This document shows, in pieces, positions 37,401 to 49,189 of a DNA stretch of 64,000 bases. The stretch is from Rosa chinensis (Eukaryota; Streptophyta; Magnoliopsida; Rosales; Rosaceae): assembly GCF_002994745.2 (NCBI RefSeq), contig NC_037092.1:81202824-81266823 (forward strand), read 5' to 3'. A model generated the notes under the pieces. That model made no database searches. It worked only from the letters and a program-made list of their open reading frames with translations, and was not told the origin of the DNA. How positions within the stretch are numbered: position 1 is the stretch's first letter; every line of letters begins with the position of its first letter. Position numbers and translations under genes: made by a program.

Positions 37401-40400
37401 CGATTTCTCTACAATCAAGTTCAAGACCTCAAAGGTGTTTCATCTTATGCCAACTTAATAAATTAATCGGTGCGTGTGTGTGTGTGTGTATATATATATA
37501 TTGTTTCATGATTCCGAGCTTAACTGAAAGAGTTTGTTTTTTACAGGAACAATTAGAGTTTATTGCAGAGTGAGGCCCTTCTTAGGTCAATCAAATGGAC
37601 AATCCTCTGTGGATTACATTGGAGAAAATGGAACCATCATGATTGTTAATCCCCTTAAACAGGGAAAAGACTCGAGAAGGGTCTTTACCTTCAACAAAGT
37701 GTTCAGAACAAATGTCACACAAGGTAAATGAAATGACATGCACGCTTTGTAGATCAGCCATGAGTAACATTCTTTTATAATTTTTATAGCTTAACAATTT
37801 GTCCTCGGACAAGACTCATGATCTCTCTTCCCTGTTTTGTGCAGAGCAAATATATGTTGACACTCAACCGTTGATCCGATCAGTTTTAGATGGTTATAAT
37901 GCCTGCATTTTTGCATACGGACAGACTGGTTCGGGGAAGACATACACTATGGTAACTCTACCTATTTTACTGTGATATGTGGCTTCGAATATAACCTACA
38001 GCTTGATCAGTTGGTCTTACCTAGTAGAGCATGATTGTCGCATAATATAAACTATATGTTTTGCCTTTTACAGAGTGGCCCTGATTTGTCAAGTGAAGAC
38101 ACATGGGGAGTGAACTATAGAGCCCTGCGCGACTTATTTCAAATATCAAAGGCAAGGGTGGACATAATAAGATATGAAGTTGCAGTACAGATGATAGAAA
38201 TATACAACGAACAAGTGAGAGACCTCTTAGTTAATGATGGTTCTACCAGAAGATATCCTTAACAATTGTATATTCTCAATTAGGTGTCACAAATTCATAA
38301 GCTATATACTACATTGCTGTTTTATTTCCTTAACAACTTGTACATTAGATATACGGAACAAGTCGCAGCTGAATGGCCTTAATGTACCTGATGCAAGTTT
38401 GGTTCCAGTTACCTGCACTCAAGATGTTCTTGAGTTGATGAAAGTTGGTCATAGAAATCGTGCTGTTGGTGCTACAGCTCTGAATGAAAGAAGCAGTCGG
38501 TCTCATAGGTAGATGTTTTCATTTCTTCTGTCAAATTTTAGCAATTTTAATGAATGGTGTAAATATTTTTTCTTGTAGTAGAAGTTATTCTAACTAGTGA
38601 CTTTTGCATTTCTTCTGCAGTGTCTTAACAGTCCATATACTTGGAAAGGAGTTGGCTTCTGGTTCTATTCTACGGGGTTGCCTCCATCTCGTGGATTTGG
38701 CAGGGAGCGAGAGGGTTGATAAATCAGAAGCCACTGGTGAGAGACTAAAGGAAGCTCAACATATAAATAGATCACTTTCTGCACTTGGAGATGTCATCTC
38801 TGCTCTTGCACAGAAGAGCGCACATGTTCCTTACAGAAACAGCAAACTTACTCAAGTCTTGCAAGATTCTTTAGGTAATTTCAGAATCTATGTTTTAATT
38901 AAAAAAAAAAAAGTCCCTATACTTTATTACTGTTATCTTGTTCAACTGGAATGTATACTGTGATAATATAGAACTTTACTTTGTCTATGTTTAGGTGGTC
39001 AAGCCAAAACTATGATGTTTGTACATATAAACCCGGAACTTAATGCTCTTGGGGAGACGATTAGTACACTCAAGTTTGCTGAAAGGGTTGCATCCATAGA
39101 ACTTGGGGCAGCTAAATCTAATAAAGAAACGGGAGAAATCCGGGAACTCAAAGAAGAGGTCTGTTCATATTTCTATTCTGCTGTTCTATTAGTTTCATCT
39201 TTTCATCATCAGATGCTTAAAAGCATATTCATATCTGTGCAGATATCAGATCTTAAACTAGCATTGGAAAAAAAGGAAGCTGAACTAAACCAAATCAAAG
39301 GTGGTACAAGAAACACCATTGATTCCCAAAAGTCTAGAGCCGTTTCACCTTTTCGTATTCCAAGGGGCATTGGCAACAGTTCAAAGCAAGAAACTTGTCA
39401 GCGACCCTTAGATGATGCTAAGATTTCTGAGGTAATATGTACATGTCCAATATCTTTCCATTTAATTCTACGTTTGAAGGCATATTGATGGTCAAAATTT
39501 AATTCAGTGAACAGCCAATGGATTGATAAATGTACAAATATGAGATAGCTGAAAATTGAAAGTACATTTTCCTTGACCTGTAATGGTACCACTAGACATC
39601 TGACATAGCACATGATAAATCTTCAACTCGGTTTTTCTCAAATTTTACTCTACTCAGGCAAGAAGCTGTTCTTCGGGCAAGCAAAGGAGATCAAGGTTTC
39701 CTTCTGCATTCACCGAGAAAGAGATCATTCCAAAGATACCATTTCCAGCTGAAGAAAGATTAGTGATCTCTGGAAAACACAGATCACCATCTCCTCCTGT
39801 CAGGCGATCAATATCTACTGATAGAGGGGCTCTCATTAGACCCAGAGTTAAGGCTGACACAACAGAAAACCAACCAATTGCGAAACCAACATTTCCATCA
39901 GCTAGAGTACCGGTCAATAAATCTCTTGCTAGTACCATGCCATCAATCCCATCAACGGAAAACTTGAGGGTACTTATCAGTTCACAAGAATCAACAAAGC
40001 ACGATGACATTTCAGATGCATTGTATAGCTTCCAGAAGGCCAAAAGAGTTCATCCAGAAAATGAAGACGAGCAGTTTAAGCAAGCTCTTAATGTAAGACA
40101 AGGCGGTATCAGAAAAAGCAAGAATGAGACCAAGGCTAAGGCCAAGCAGAACCGAATACCAAAGTATGATGCAGTGACAGCTTTGTCTTCTGACTTGAAT
40201 GGTCTTGAAAGGATCGAAGAGGCTCGAAAGAGTGACTTCTCGGAGCCAGAAAATGAGCATCTACCCATTAGTTCACCCATGCATAGTTCTTTGATGGCAA
40301 AAAAGCTTCGGCAAAACTCATCAAGGAACTATATAAATCTTGAACCACGGTACGATTAATAGATTAACCTTTTGCTTGGGTATTTCATTTTTTTTTTCTA

Positions 40401-40605
40401 TGTTCATTCTTAACCATTGTAGTGTGAACGTCCTGTTACATGCAGAGGATCTGTGCAAGCAGCAGAACCTTTAATGGCTGGGAAAACAGAAAACAAGCTT
40501 CCAAATGGTGGAACTCGATATCAGAAAGAAGGCAGCAATATGTCCATGCCTGAATTAAGAAGAAGCCGGTCTACACCTCGCGGGAAATTTTTTAATTTTA
40601 CATAG
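34420..40605 (+). CDS. KIN14: Kinesin-14 motor protein with N-terminal calponin-homology domain
   Basis: Exons: 34420-34588, 35403-35566, 35738-35881, 36089-36448, 36566-36634, 36799-37023, 37152-37233, 37339-37434, 37547-37723, 37845-37951, 38074-38252, 38344-38508, 38621-38874, 38995-39158, 39243-39431, 39658-40349, 40446-40605. They join in phase to 1131 codons plus stop, normal for the plant family. A calponin-homology domain lies at about residues 57-180 (RRYQAAEWL ... [14 protein letters not shown] ... [10 protein letters not shown]). A putative coiled segment precedes the internal motor, which begins at about residue 437 with [12 protein letters not shown]. Motor motifs are the P-loop GQTGSGKT (521-528), switch I NERSSRSH (638-645) and switch II DLAGSER (671-677). 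The tail is Ser/Arg-rich and ends near [11 protein letters not shown]. Plant kinesin-14s of this type are microtubule motors, generally minus-end-directed, and several bind actin through the CH domain. All introns are GT-AG except 38253-38343. No disabling change is seen. The KIN-14 subgroup (F, G, J) cannot be fixed by eye. Confidence 0.95.
38253..38343 (+). other. U12-type AT-AC intron in the kinesin-14 gene
   Basis: The intron begins atatcctt, the consensus AT-AC U12 donor, and ends with ac. The string ttccttaac (38326-38334), an exact U12 branch-site consensus, lies about 10 bases upstream of the 3' end. Splicing at these sites joins AGAAG to ATTAGATATACGG and restores the conserved kinesin-14 reading RRLDIRN in phase. 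A continuous reading stops within a few codons. Confidence 0.9.
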
Positions 40606-40918
40606 AGTTTCAAAGTCTTCAATTTTCTTTTAGTGCATTTTTGTATAGTGGCATTTTGTGTTCCAGGTGGCATAGTACGTATTGTATCTGCTCTGAGTTT
40701 ACAGGAGGTCATATTCTTGAACCTTTTGTCGTATATCAGACAATAATCTATCTAATGCAATATGGGTTATGTATATGTTAATTAAAAGAACAATGTTATA
40801 CCACAGAGTATTTTGTACTATCAAAGCTGATTTTAGCAATGAATACTTTCTTTTGCGTGTATGTGGTTATTGAATTTACTATAATGATGATCGACAAGTA
40901 TTATTCTGTTTTCTGTTG

Positions 40919-40947
40919 AAATAAATAAATAAATAAATAAATAAAAC
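40919..40947. repeat. (AAAT)n microsatellite
   Basis: About seven copies of aaat/aata in the 3' flank of the kinesin gene. Confidence 0.85.
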
Positions 40948-41063
40948 CTGAAAGTGGAACTTTTATTAGTTATGGTGTAGTTTTCTTTGGATGAATAATT
41001 TGCTGACGTATTAAAGCTACTAAAATAGCTTGAAGAAACGAAGGAAGATTGTAGTGCCAATAA

Positions 41064-41482
41064 GAACAATTCTTAGGTTCACCCTTAGGGTGAATGAGCA
41101 GATTCACTCTCTCTTGCGATTAACGCATAATAACTTTATAATTTTCTAATCCAACCATTCTTGTTGTATAACGTAATATAAAGATTAGCTCTGTAAAAGA
41201 TCAATCAAATTGAAGACCTTTTAGTTATTCATTTCTATGAAATACATGGACGGTTCATTATAGTAGTAGTAAGTGTTGTTAAAACCATCCATTTGTTTGA
41301 TTCAATTAGATAATTAACTAAAAGGTCTTCAATTTGATTGATCTTTTACAGAGATGATCTTTACAAGATAATTTAAGATATAAACCGTTGGATTATAAAT
41401 TTATTAAATAAAAATATGTTAATTAATCGACAACAGGGGTGAATATGCTCATTCACCCTACCGGTGAACCTAAGAATTGTTC
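41064..41482. mobile_element. Foldback Mutator-like MITE, 419 bp
   Basis: Terminal inverted repeats start gaacaattcttaggttcacc and extend inward so that nearly the whole element is self-complementary (for example 41205-41225 against 41315-41345). An exact 9-bp duplication tgccaataa lies at 41055-41063 and 41483-41491. A 9-bp duplication indicates the Mutator superfamily. There is no coding capacity. Confidence 0.85.
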
Positions 41483-41790
41483 TGCCAATAATATAGCCAT
41501 CTAGCCACCCTGCAAGTAAGGAGACACTATATATAGAAGACAGTAGATCAAAAAGAAGAAAAATTATGTAACCAAAAAAAGAAGAAGAAAAATTATGTAT
41601 AATTCTATTTCTCTAATGTCATCAACAGAAGGGTTCATCAACGTAGTAGTTAACAGCAGCTTGACACCATAGTTTCCTAACTTCCAACCTATTCTTTGAG
41701 TCTTAACCAACTGACTTTGATGTCTCCAAATACTGAAGTCTTGGCTTCATTCTACATATTTTGTTGCTTCAATCATCTCAAAGATGTTCA

Positions 41791-41980
41791 TGTTTAAGGA
41801 TTATAGAATTGAGAGAGATTGAAGAGAGTTGTGTGTTTCATTATTGAGAATATGATCCCTATATATAGGGATTACAAAGTACATGTTCTAATAATATAAG
41901 GAAAACTAATCCGAGTAGGACTAGTAATTCTAAAACCTTCTCTCCTATTACTGCTCCTAGTTTGATAAGGCACACTAAAT
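41791..41980 (-). repeat. LTR copy 1 of the composite copia
   Basis: Starts tgtttaaggattatagaatt and follows the LTR consensus until ctaaatcgttt. There it passes into other sequence (ctcctattaagctctctaca) and then the leader, so its internal end is deleted. Confidence 0.8.
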
Positions 41981-42008
41981 CGTTTCTCCTATTAAGCTCT
42001 CTACAAAT

Positions 42009-42318
42009 AACTTTAATGAAGGAAGAATTTTGATCTGAGGTCTCTATCAAGATGTTTTGGGGCTTGCAAGCAGGTTGATCTGCACAAGAACGAGTGTCCC
42101 GCTGTGCTACAGGGGCAGCAGGCGTGCAGCGATGTTGCAGGGGCAGTAGGAGGCACACGGGTGCGTAAGGGTTGCAGGGGCAACGTGCAGCGCAGGGGCG
42201 CGTAGGTGGGCAGCAGCGGCTAGTCTAGCATGGCTAGGTGCAACGGTGAAAAGGTGATGTTGAAGAATTTTCTGGTTTTGGATTTTTGATCTCAAGGTTA
42301 GGGCTCGTGCTGATAACG
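42009..42318 (-). other. copia leader copy with primer-site-like end
   Basis: Closely matches 47655-47950. It contains several aggggca motifs and ends at ctcgtgctgataacg, which on the minus strand (cgttatcagcacgag) is the primer-site-like sequence abutting the LTR at 42319. A short minus-strand frame is shared by both copies but is best read as a by-product of the duplication. Confidence 0.65.
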
Positions 42319-42526
42319 TGTTTAAGGATTATAGAATTGAGAGAGATTGAAGAGAGAATTGTGTGTTTCATTATTGAGAATATGATCCCTATATATAGGG
42401 ATTACAAAGTACATGTTCTAATAATATAAGGAAAACTAATCAGAGTAGGACTAGGAATTCTAGAACCTTCTCTCCTATTACTTCTCCTAGTTTGATAAGG
42501 CACACTAAATCGTTTTTCCTTCAACA
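42319..42526 (-). repeat. LTR copy 2 (3' LTR) of the composite copia
   Basis: A full 208-bp LTR, tgtttaagg to ttcaaca. It is followed by ctccccctcg (42527-42536), the polypurine tract on the minus strand. Confidence 0.9.
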
Positions 42527-42724
42527 CTCCCCCTCGTACCGCTCAAACTTGGTGGTGACACTTCGTCCATTGCCTCGTTAAAAACCTTGCCAGGTAACAA
42601 AAACCCTGTGGGATAAAAATAACCGTGGTCGAAGGACAAAAAGAGCACAACACATCCTTCACTCTTCGAGATTGAACATGTAGACATCATAACTCCCCCT
42701 GATGTCGATATCTCCCCCTAATTG

Positions 42725-45700
42725 CTACAATCGTGGGAGTTCGGATAACTTTTTCAACCCGATGCTCTTCACATGTTTCTCGAATGTGGATTTAGGTAAC
42801 GACTTAGTGAATAAGTCCTCTACATTATCCTTTGATCGGATTTGATTCACTTCAATCTTTAGAAGTGATTGTTGTTGCTGATTATAGAAGAACTTAGGCG
42901 ATATATGCTTGGTGTTGTCGACTTTGATGAAACCTAACTTCATTTGCTCAATACAAGCTGCATTATCCTCATAAATGCATGTAGGTTCATCCGTGGTAGA
43001 CTTCAAACCACAAATTCCTCGAATGTGTCTAATTACATATCTTAGCCATATACATTCACGTACGGCTTCATGTAGAGCAATAATCTCTGTATGATTTGAG
43101 GAAGTAGCAATAAGGGTCTGCTTTATAGACCTCCAAGATATAGCAGTGCTTCCTATGGTAAAGACATAACCTGTTTGAGAGCGACCTTTGTGAGGGTCAG
43201 AGAGGTACCATGCATCAGCAAAACCCATCAAAACATCATTGTCGTTTTGATGGAGGGGAGTAGGAAGACGCCGACCACCATGGACGGCGGCGGCGGCAAC
43301 ATGGCCGGCGGCCAACCCTTGGACGGTGGCATTTTGCCTCTTGGGGTCCGATCCCAAATTCCCGTCATTCTTTTTCTCTCTGTAGGGATAGAATAGGCCC
43401 ATATCAATCGTACCTCCTAGGTATCGAAAGATTATCTTTACACCAATCCAATGGCGGCGTGTTGGCGCAGAGCTATGTCTAGCTAACAAGTTCACTGCAA
43501 ATGAGATATCTGGTCTTGTGCATTGAGCTAAGTACAATAATGCGCCTATTGCACTTAAATAGTGCACTTCAGCCTCTAGTGATTCTTCGTCCTCATCCTT
43601 TGAGCGAAACGGATCTTTTCTGGGCTCAAGACTACGACCAATCATAGGAGTAATCACAGGCTTTACTTTATCTTCATTAAAGCGCCTTCGGATCTTCTGA
43701 GTATATGCAGACTGATGGATCAAAATCTCATCACTACGGTGCTCGAGTTCTAAACTGAGACAAAATCGTGTTTTCCCAAGATCTTTCATCTCAAATTAGG
43801 ATTTCAAGTATTTAGCAGTTTCCTTTTAACTCATCTAGAGTTCCAATTAGGTTCATGTCATTAACATAAACTGTTACGATTGCAAATCCGGAACTTGTTC
43901 TTTTAATGAACACGCATGAGCATATTTCATTATTAATATATCTCTTCCCAATCAAGTAGTCACTTAGACGGTTATACCATATCCATCCGGATTGTTTTAA
44001 TCCAAATAGCGAGCGTTTTAATCTTATTAAAAATGCGCTCCGTGGTTTAGAGCCACTTGATTTGGGTAATTGAAGTCCATCTGGGACATTCATATATATC
44101 TCTGAATCTAGATCCCCATAGAGATATGTTGTAACCATATCCATAAGCTGCATGTCAAGTTTTTCGAAAACTACCAAACTGACAAGGTAGCGGAACGTTA
44201 TAACGTCCATTACGGGAGAGTATGTCTCCTCGTAGTCGATTCCAGGGCATTGTGAGAAACCTTGCTCCACAAGGCGGGTTTTATATCTAACCACCTCATT
44301 TTTTTCATTACGCTTTCTAACAAAGACCCATTTATGACCAACAGGTTTTGTATCTGGGGGTGTCTGTGTTATAGGTCGAAATACCTGTCTCTTTGCTAGT
44401 GGATCCAATTCAGCCTGGATCGCATCTTTCCATTTAGGCCAATCCGCTCTTCGTTGACATTCTTCGACAGAGCAAGGTTCGATATCATCATATTCTATGA
44501 TTCCTTTTGCAATATGATATGCAAATGCATCATCAATAGCCATAGAATTTCTATCCATCATCTCATGTACACTAGTGTAATTCATGGAGATCTCCCTATT
44601 CTCTGGAATTGATTCTGACATTGGAGCGTCCCCCAATGATGTCTCTTGGACATAACCATAATCCGGAATATTCTCATGAGATGGATTATTCACATCGATG
44701 ATTAATGGATTATTTTGTGCCAAACTCACTTTCTTTCTTGGGCGAGAATCCATCGAATCTATGGGCCTCCCGCGCTTCCTGACAGGAGCCGTGGGCCTAG
44801 CCACAATGTCACCATCACTGTGAGAGGGGACGTTGGCACCATGCTCATGTACTCTTGAGTTGGAGTCATGTCCTCTAGTTTTAGGGACATCAATCCTTGC
44901 AGGCACGTTTGCAGCAAGTATGTGTGATCTCGTCACTTTAGGGATATTAGAAAACGCATCAGGCATCGATTTTGCTACGTTCTGAAGATCGAGAATTCTC
45001 CGCACTTCAATTTCGAACTGTGCAGTTCAGGGATCAAGATGAGACAGAGTAGGGACAGACCACGACAATTCCTATCATTTTTGTTGAACATTGATGTTCT
45101 TATCTCCCCCTAACGACGGGAAGACTGTCTCATTGAAGTGACAATCCTCAAATCTAGCGGTAAAGAGATCGCCTGTCAAGGGTTCTATGTAGCAGACAAT
45201 GGTTGGAGAATCATATCCAACGTAAACGCCTAATCGTCGTTGAGGACCCATTTTAGTGCGCTGTGGTGGCGCAGTGGGCACATAAACTGCAACCCAAATA
45301 TGCGTAAGTGTGAGACATTAGGCTCATACCCAGTCACCATCTGGGACAAATAAAAGGGTTGAGTGGCAGTGGGCCTCAGACGAATAAGCACAACTGCATG
45401 CAATATTGCATAGCCCCAAGCAGAAATAGGGAGATTGGTGCGCATTACCAATGCCCTAGCGACCATTTGTAGTCGTTTAATGGCGACTTCTGCGAGACCA
45501 TTTTGGGTGTGAACATGAGGAACTGGATGTTCAACATCAATCCCAATGGACATGCAATAATCATCAAAAGTTTTTTATCTAAACTCCCCAGCATTGTCTA
45601 ATCTTATAGACTTAATAGGATGATCAGGGTGGTGAGCCCTTAACTTAATAATCTGGGCTAGGAGTTTAGCAAATGCATCGCTCCTTGTGGACAATAGCAT

Positions 45701-46643
45701 GACATGTGACCAGCGTGTCGATGCATCAACCAACACCATAAATTATCTAAATGGTCCGCATGGTGGTTGAATAGGTCCACAAATATCACCTTGGATTCTT
45801 TGTAAGAATGGTATATTTTCTTTAGTGTCCTTTGCATATGATCGTCTCGATCCTAATTTTGCTAAAGAGCAAGCTTTGTAGAACGAATGATGGGCTTTAG
45901 AAACAACCAATGAGGATTTTGGTTGAGCCACGAAGTCACAATTGACTTTAGAAGAAAAATTTGGAGTAGAAAGAGCATTGGTGGCGTCAATGCCACCCTG
46001 AGGCCGCAGGGGGACGGCGGGGCCTGCCAAGGATGGCCGGTTTTGGGGGTGAACGGCGCTGTGAGGCGCAGGGGCTCTTTCAGTGTCCAAAAACTGATTT
46101 TTACTTCTTTTCGTTCTGAAAAATGGACGTCCATGTGAAGTCTTTAATATACGGATCATCATATCACGACCTAGATGTCCCAGACGGTCATGCCAAAGCC
46201 TATATGTGTCAGAATCCCATAAATCATCTCTCATAACATGATTGGATTCAATTACTCGAATAGTGGTTGCATACAACCCACTAAATCGACACATAAGTTT
46301 CTCTACGACTCTTTTATGTCCGTAGTCATTAGAGGTGATGCAAAGGAACTCTTGTCCATTCTCACAATGTGTTTCCACATAAAAACCATTGGCTCTTATG
46401 TCTTTGAAGCTCAAAAGGGTTTTTTTCAGCCCTAGGAGCGTAGAGAACCTCAGTGACATTAATGATTGTGCCATGTGGCAACAAGAATTGAGCTGGTCCT
46501 CGACCATGAATCAATTTAGATGACCCTGCTATCGTAGTCACTGAAGAACGAGTAGGCGTCATCTCAAGAAATAACTGCCTATTTTGAAGTATGGTGTGCG
46601 TAGTGGCACTATCCACTAGGCATTCTAGCTCTCCGGGAAACAT
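42725..46643 (-). pseudogene. copia pol remnant without gag
   Basis: Minus-strand fragments in order: protease (ECLVDSATTHTI, from 46643), GAG-pre-integrase (LWHDRLGHLGRDMM) in 46507-45743, integrase (IGIDVEHPVPHVHTQNGLAE) in 45553-45230, its C-terminal part in 45281-45075, reverse transcriptase (KPVGHKWVFVRKRN, VTVYVNDMNLIG) in 45005-43812, and RNase H in 43789-42725. Frameshifts and stops separate them. The normal YVDD is YVND here, a change in a catalytic aspartate. RNase H carries an extra segment rich in Ala, Gly and His (about 43240-43370) not expected in the family. No gag frame lies upstream. Confidence 0.85.
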
Positions 46644-47654
46644 ACTTGAATGAATAAAGTTCGAATCAAAATCGACACTTTATTTCAATGAAAGCCAATG
46701 ATTACGTCAAAGTTTCTAAATTTAATCCAAAAAGGATAATCAAGCTTAGACAAGTAGTAGTTACTCAATCCGTTTGGTAATTCCAATTTGGTTGTGACCA
46801 GGTAAGGTAAGGCGAGATTTTGGTGGAGCGTTGCTCACTTTTAAAACCGTTCTCTCAGTTCAAACCTTTCCTAGACATCACAATTTCTCTTGAGTACGCC
46901 TAGTAAGAAAGAGTTATAACCACTATCTTTGTTGATAGTGTCCAAATATTGGATTTGGATTGAAACCAATGACGTTTATATGGTCAAATTTTTATGCTTA
47001 CGAACACTCTTAGTCCGTAGCCTACAAACGCTCTTAGTTAGTAAAAATTGATGCTCACGGACGCTCTTAGTCCGAAGATTACGAACGCTCTTAGTTCCTA
47101 TATAGCATGAATCCCCACGATTCTGCTTTTAGCAAATCAAGCCCATGTTACAGAAAGGTGGGATGTAGAAGAAGGGATTTTGTAAGTCCCCCGAAGAAAA
47201 ATAAAAATAAATTTAAATTTCAAAAGCGGGAACAACTTACTAGCGAAAACTTACTCATGAATTTCGGAATTTGAAATTCTCAATACACGCGCGTGTTGAT
47301 GCAGGCGTGTAGGATTGCATACGTGCTATCGATCTTGGGTCGGGGATTGCAAACTATCTTTCAATCCCTAATGTGTGGTCGATATGGTCTGGCCGAGGTA
47401 AGCCGAGGAGCTGGCCGACGGATGCGTGTGTAGGGGAGCGTAGGCGTTGCAGGGGCAAGCACGCAGATGAGGCTAGCATGGGCTAGGAGCTGCTGCAGTG
47501 ATGCTTGAAGGTGGCAACAGCGGTTTTCAAGGATTTTATTTTGTTGAAAATGGGAGCAGATTTGCCTCTAAATAGCTTTCACTTCTATTAGTGTACAGGT
47601 CCCAAAACAACTCCGATAAGGCTGAAATTTGGAGGTCAGATAGAAGAGACAAAG
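46644..47654 (-). other. Non-coding part of the composite copia where gag would be expected
   Basis: No gag or zinc-knuckle frame. Near 46980-47100 the string acgctcttagt or close variants recurs four times. The part next to protease (46660-46720) weakly resembles the equivalent stretch at about 63650-63710 beside the related element. Confidence 0.5.
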
Positions 47655-47950
47655 ACGAATAACTTTAATGAAGGAAGAATTTTGATCTGAGGTCTCTATC
47701 AAGATGTTTTGGGGCTTCCAAGCAGGTTGATCTGCACAGGAACGAGCGTCCTGCTGTGCTACAGGGGCAGCAGGCGTGCAGTAATGTTGCAGGGGCAGTA
47801 GGCGGCACACGGGTGCGTAAGGGCTACAGGGGCAGCGTGCATCGCAGGGGCGTGTAGGTGGGCAGCAGCGGCTAGTCTAGCATGGGCTAGGTGCAACGGT
47901 GAAAAGGTGATGTTGAAGAATTTTCTGGTTTTGGATTTTTGATCTCAAGG
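47655..47950 (-). other. copia leader copy lacking the primer-site end
   Basis: Near-duplicate of 42009-42300. It joins directly to the third LTR at gatctcaaggtta, and the roughly 20 bases carrying the primer-site-like sequence and the LTR's outermost bases are missing. Confidence 0.65.
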
Positions 47951-48155
47951 TTAAGGATTATAGAATTGAGAGAGATTGAAGAGAGAATTGTGTGTTTCAT
48001 TATTGAGAATATGATCCCTATATATAGGGATTACAAAGTACATGTTCTAATAATATAAGGAAAACTAATCCGAGTAGGACTAGTAATTCTAGAACATTCT
48101 CTCCTATTACTGCTCCTAGTTTGATAAGGCACACTAAATCGTTTTTCCTTCAACA
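47951..48155 (-). repeat. LTR copy 3 (5' LTR) of the composite copia, slightly truncated
   Basis: Begins ttaaggattatag, lacking the terminal tgt, and ends ccttcaaca. Confidence 0.88.
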
Positions 48156-48298
48156 ATTCAAAAAAAAAAAAATTCATCTCAAAGGACGTGATCAGCTTCA
48201 ATCATCTTCTGAAAAAGGGAGAGCTAATCGTATGATGTAATTTAGACCAATTAGATGATGAGGCCTGTATTTCATTGTGACAATGTCTAATCATCTTC

Positions 48299-49189
48299 TT
48301 GGATCCATACCCTTTTCGATTTCAAAACCACCATCCAACGAGAATGTTTGCCCTGCAGGAAAGTGAAGATAAGGCAGCTCCACAGAACGCTGTGACCTAT
48401 GTCTACCAAGCTAAACTAGCCGGATTGTGCTGCAATGTCACAGCAACATGGGGGAAAGACCTCACAAATCATTTCCTTTGCATCGAAGTGGCAAAGCCTT
48501 GTCAAGAAGCTCTCTACGTTTGCAAGATTGACTTAAACTCTTGTCAATTGTGGGGCAAGAAAGGTCTCAAATCCTCCGACATAGGTGGAAGACGAGTAGA
48601 TGTTTACTGGGATTTTTGACAGGCAAAATTCTCTGGCAACCCAGAGCCATGTTCGGATTACTATGTTGCCTTGGTGTCCAAGGCAAGGTTTTACTGCTAG
48701 AGGATCTAGTGACAGATGCTTATAAGAGAACCAGATCAAAACCGGCTTTAGAAGAGGCTACATTGATGTACAAGATCGAAGGAAGTTGTGTGTGGAAAAA
48801 GACTGTTTTGCTCCAAAGCCATGTTGGAAGTTGGGAGAGAAGATCATGACATTGTCATTGAAGCTTCACTATCAGGGCCTAATGATCCTGAAATGTGGAT
48901 TACTGTAGACGGGACAATGACGATTCGGATCGTGAACTTGAATTGGAGATTTAGAGGGAATGAGAGTGTGATGTTGAATGATTTTCCAGTTGAAATTTTG
49001 TGGGATGTGTATGATTGGTTGTTTAGTAAACAAGCCACAGGCCAAGGCTTGTTCATTTTCAAGCCAGGCAGGCTTGATTGGGAGTCTAGTCATAGTGACC
49101 CTGGTAGTAGAAATTCTGAATACAACTCACCAAAAGAGAGCTCATCAACTATAGAGTTTATGCCTGGAAAACTGAGTAAGAGTTGTTGA
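48299..49189 (+). pseudogene. DUF868 family protein pseudogene
   Basis: The reading starts MDPYPFRFQNHHP and continues with NAVTYVYQAKLAG, VTATWGKDLTNHFLCIEV, FSGNPEPCSDYYVALVS, AYKRTRSKPALEEATLMYK, HDIVIEASLSGPNDPEMWI and NLNWRFRGNESVMLND to LFIFKPG. These are the landmarks of the plant DUF868 family, whose function is not established. The total length (about 297 codons) matches near-full-length members. A TGA at 48617-48619 and frameshifts near 48680 and 48790 break the frame. No introns interrupt it. The remaining similarity is high, so loss is probably not ancient. Confidence 0.8.

Larger units (their letters stand above)
41791..48155 (-). mobile_element. Composite degraded copia element with three LTR copies
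   Basis: LTR copies lie at 41791-about 41980, 42319-42526 and 47951-48155. The segment between the first two (about 42009-42318) is a leader with a primer-site-like end (minus strand cgttatcagcacgagc). The same leader recurs at about 47655-47950 before the third LTR, but there the primer-site stretch is missing. Pol lies between the second and third LTRs on the minus strand. The outer flanks gttca (41786-41790) and attca (48156-48160) differ by one base and may be the target duplication. The arrangement suggests a tandem pair that lost the internal region of one unit. Confidence 0.8.

Noticed and set aside
38230..38349. GT-AG intron from gatg/gttcta to ttag/atatac in the kinesin gene
   Set aside because: It stays in frame but removes residues conserved in kinesin-14. 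The AT-AC signals are far better and restore RRLDIRN.
41859..47810. Short minus-strand frames conserved in both copies of the copia leader (42158-41859 and 47810-47568)
   Set aside because: The conservation follows from duplication of the leader. There is no codon-level evidence for a protein.
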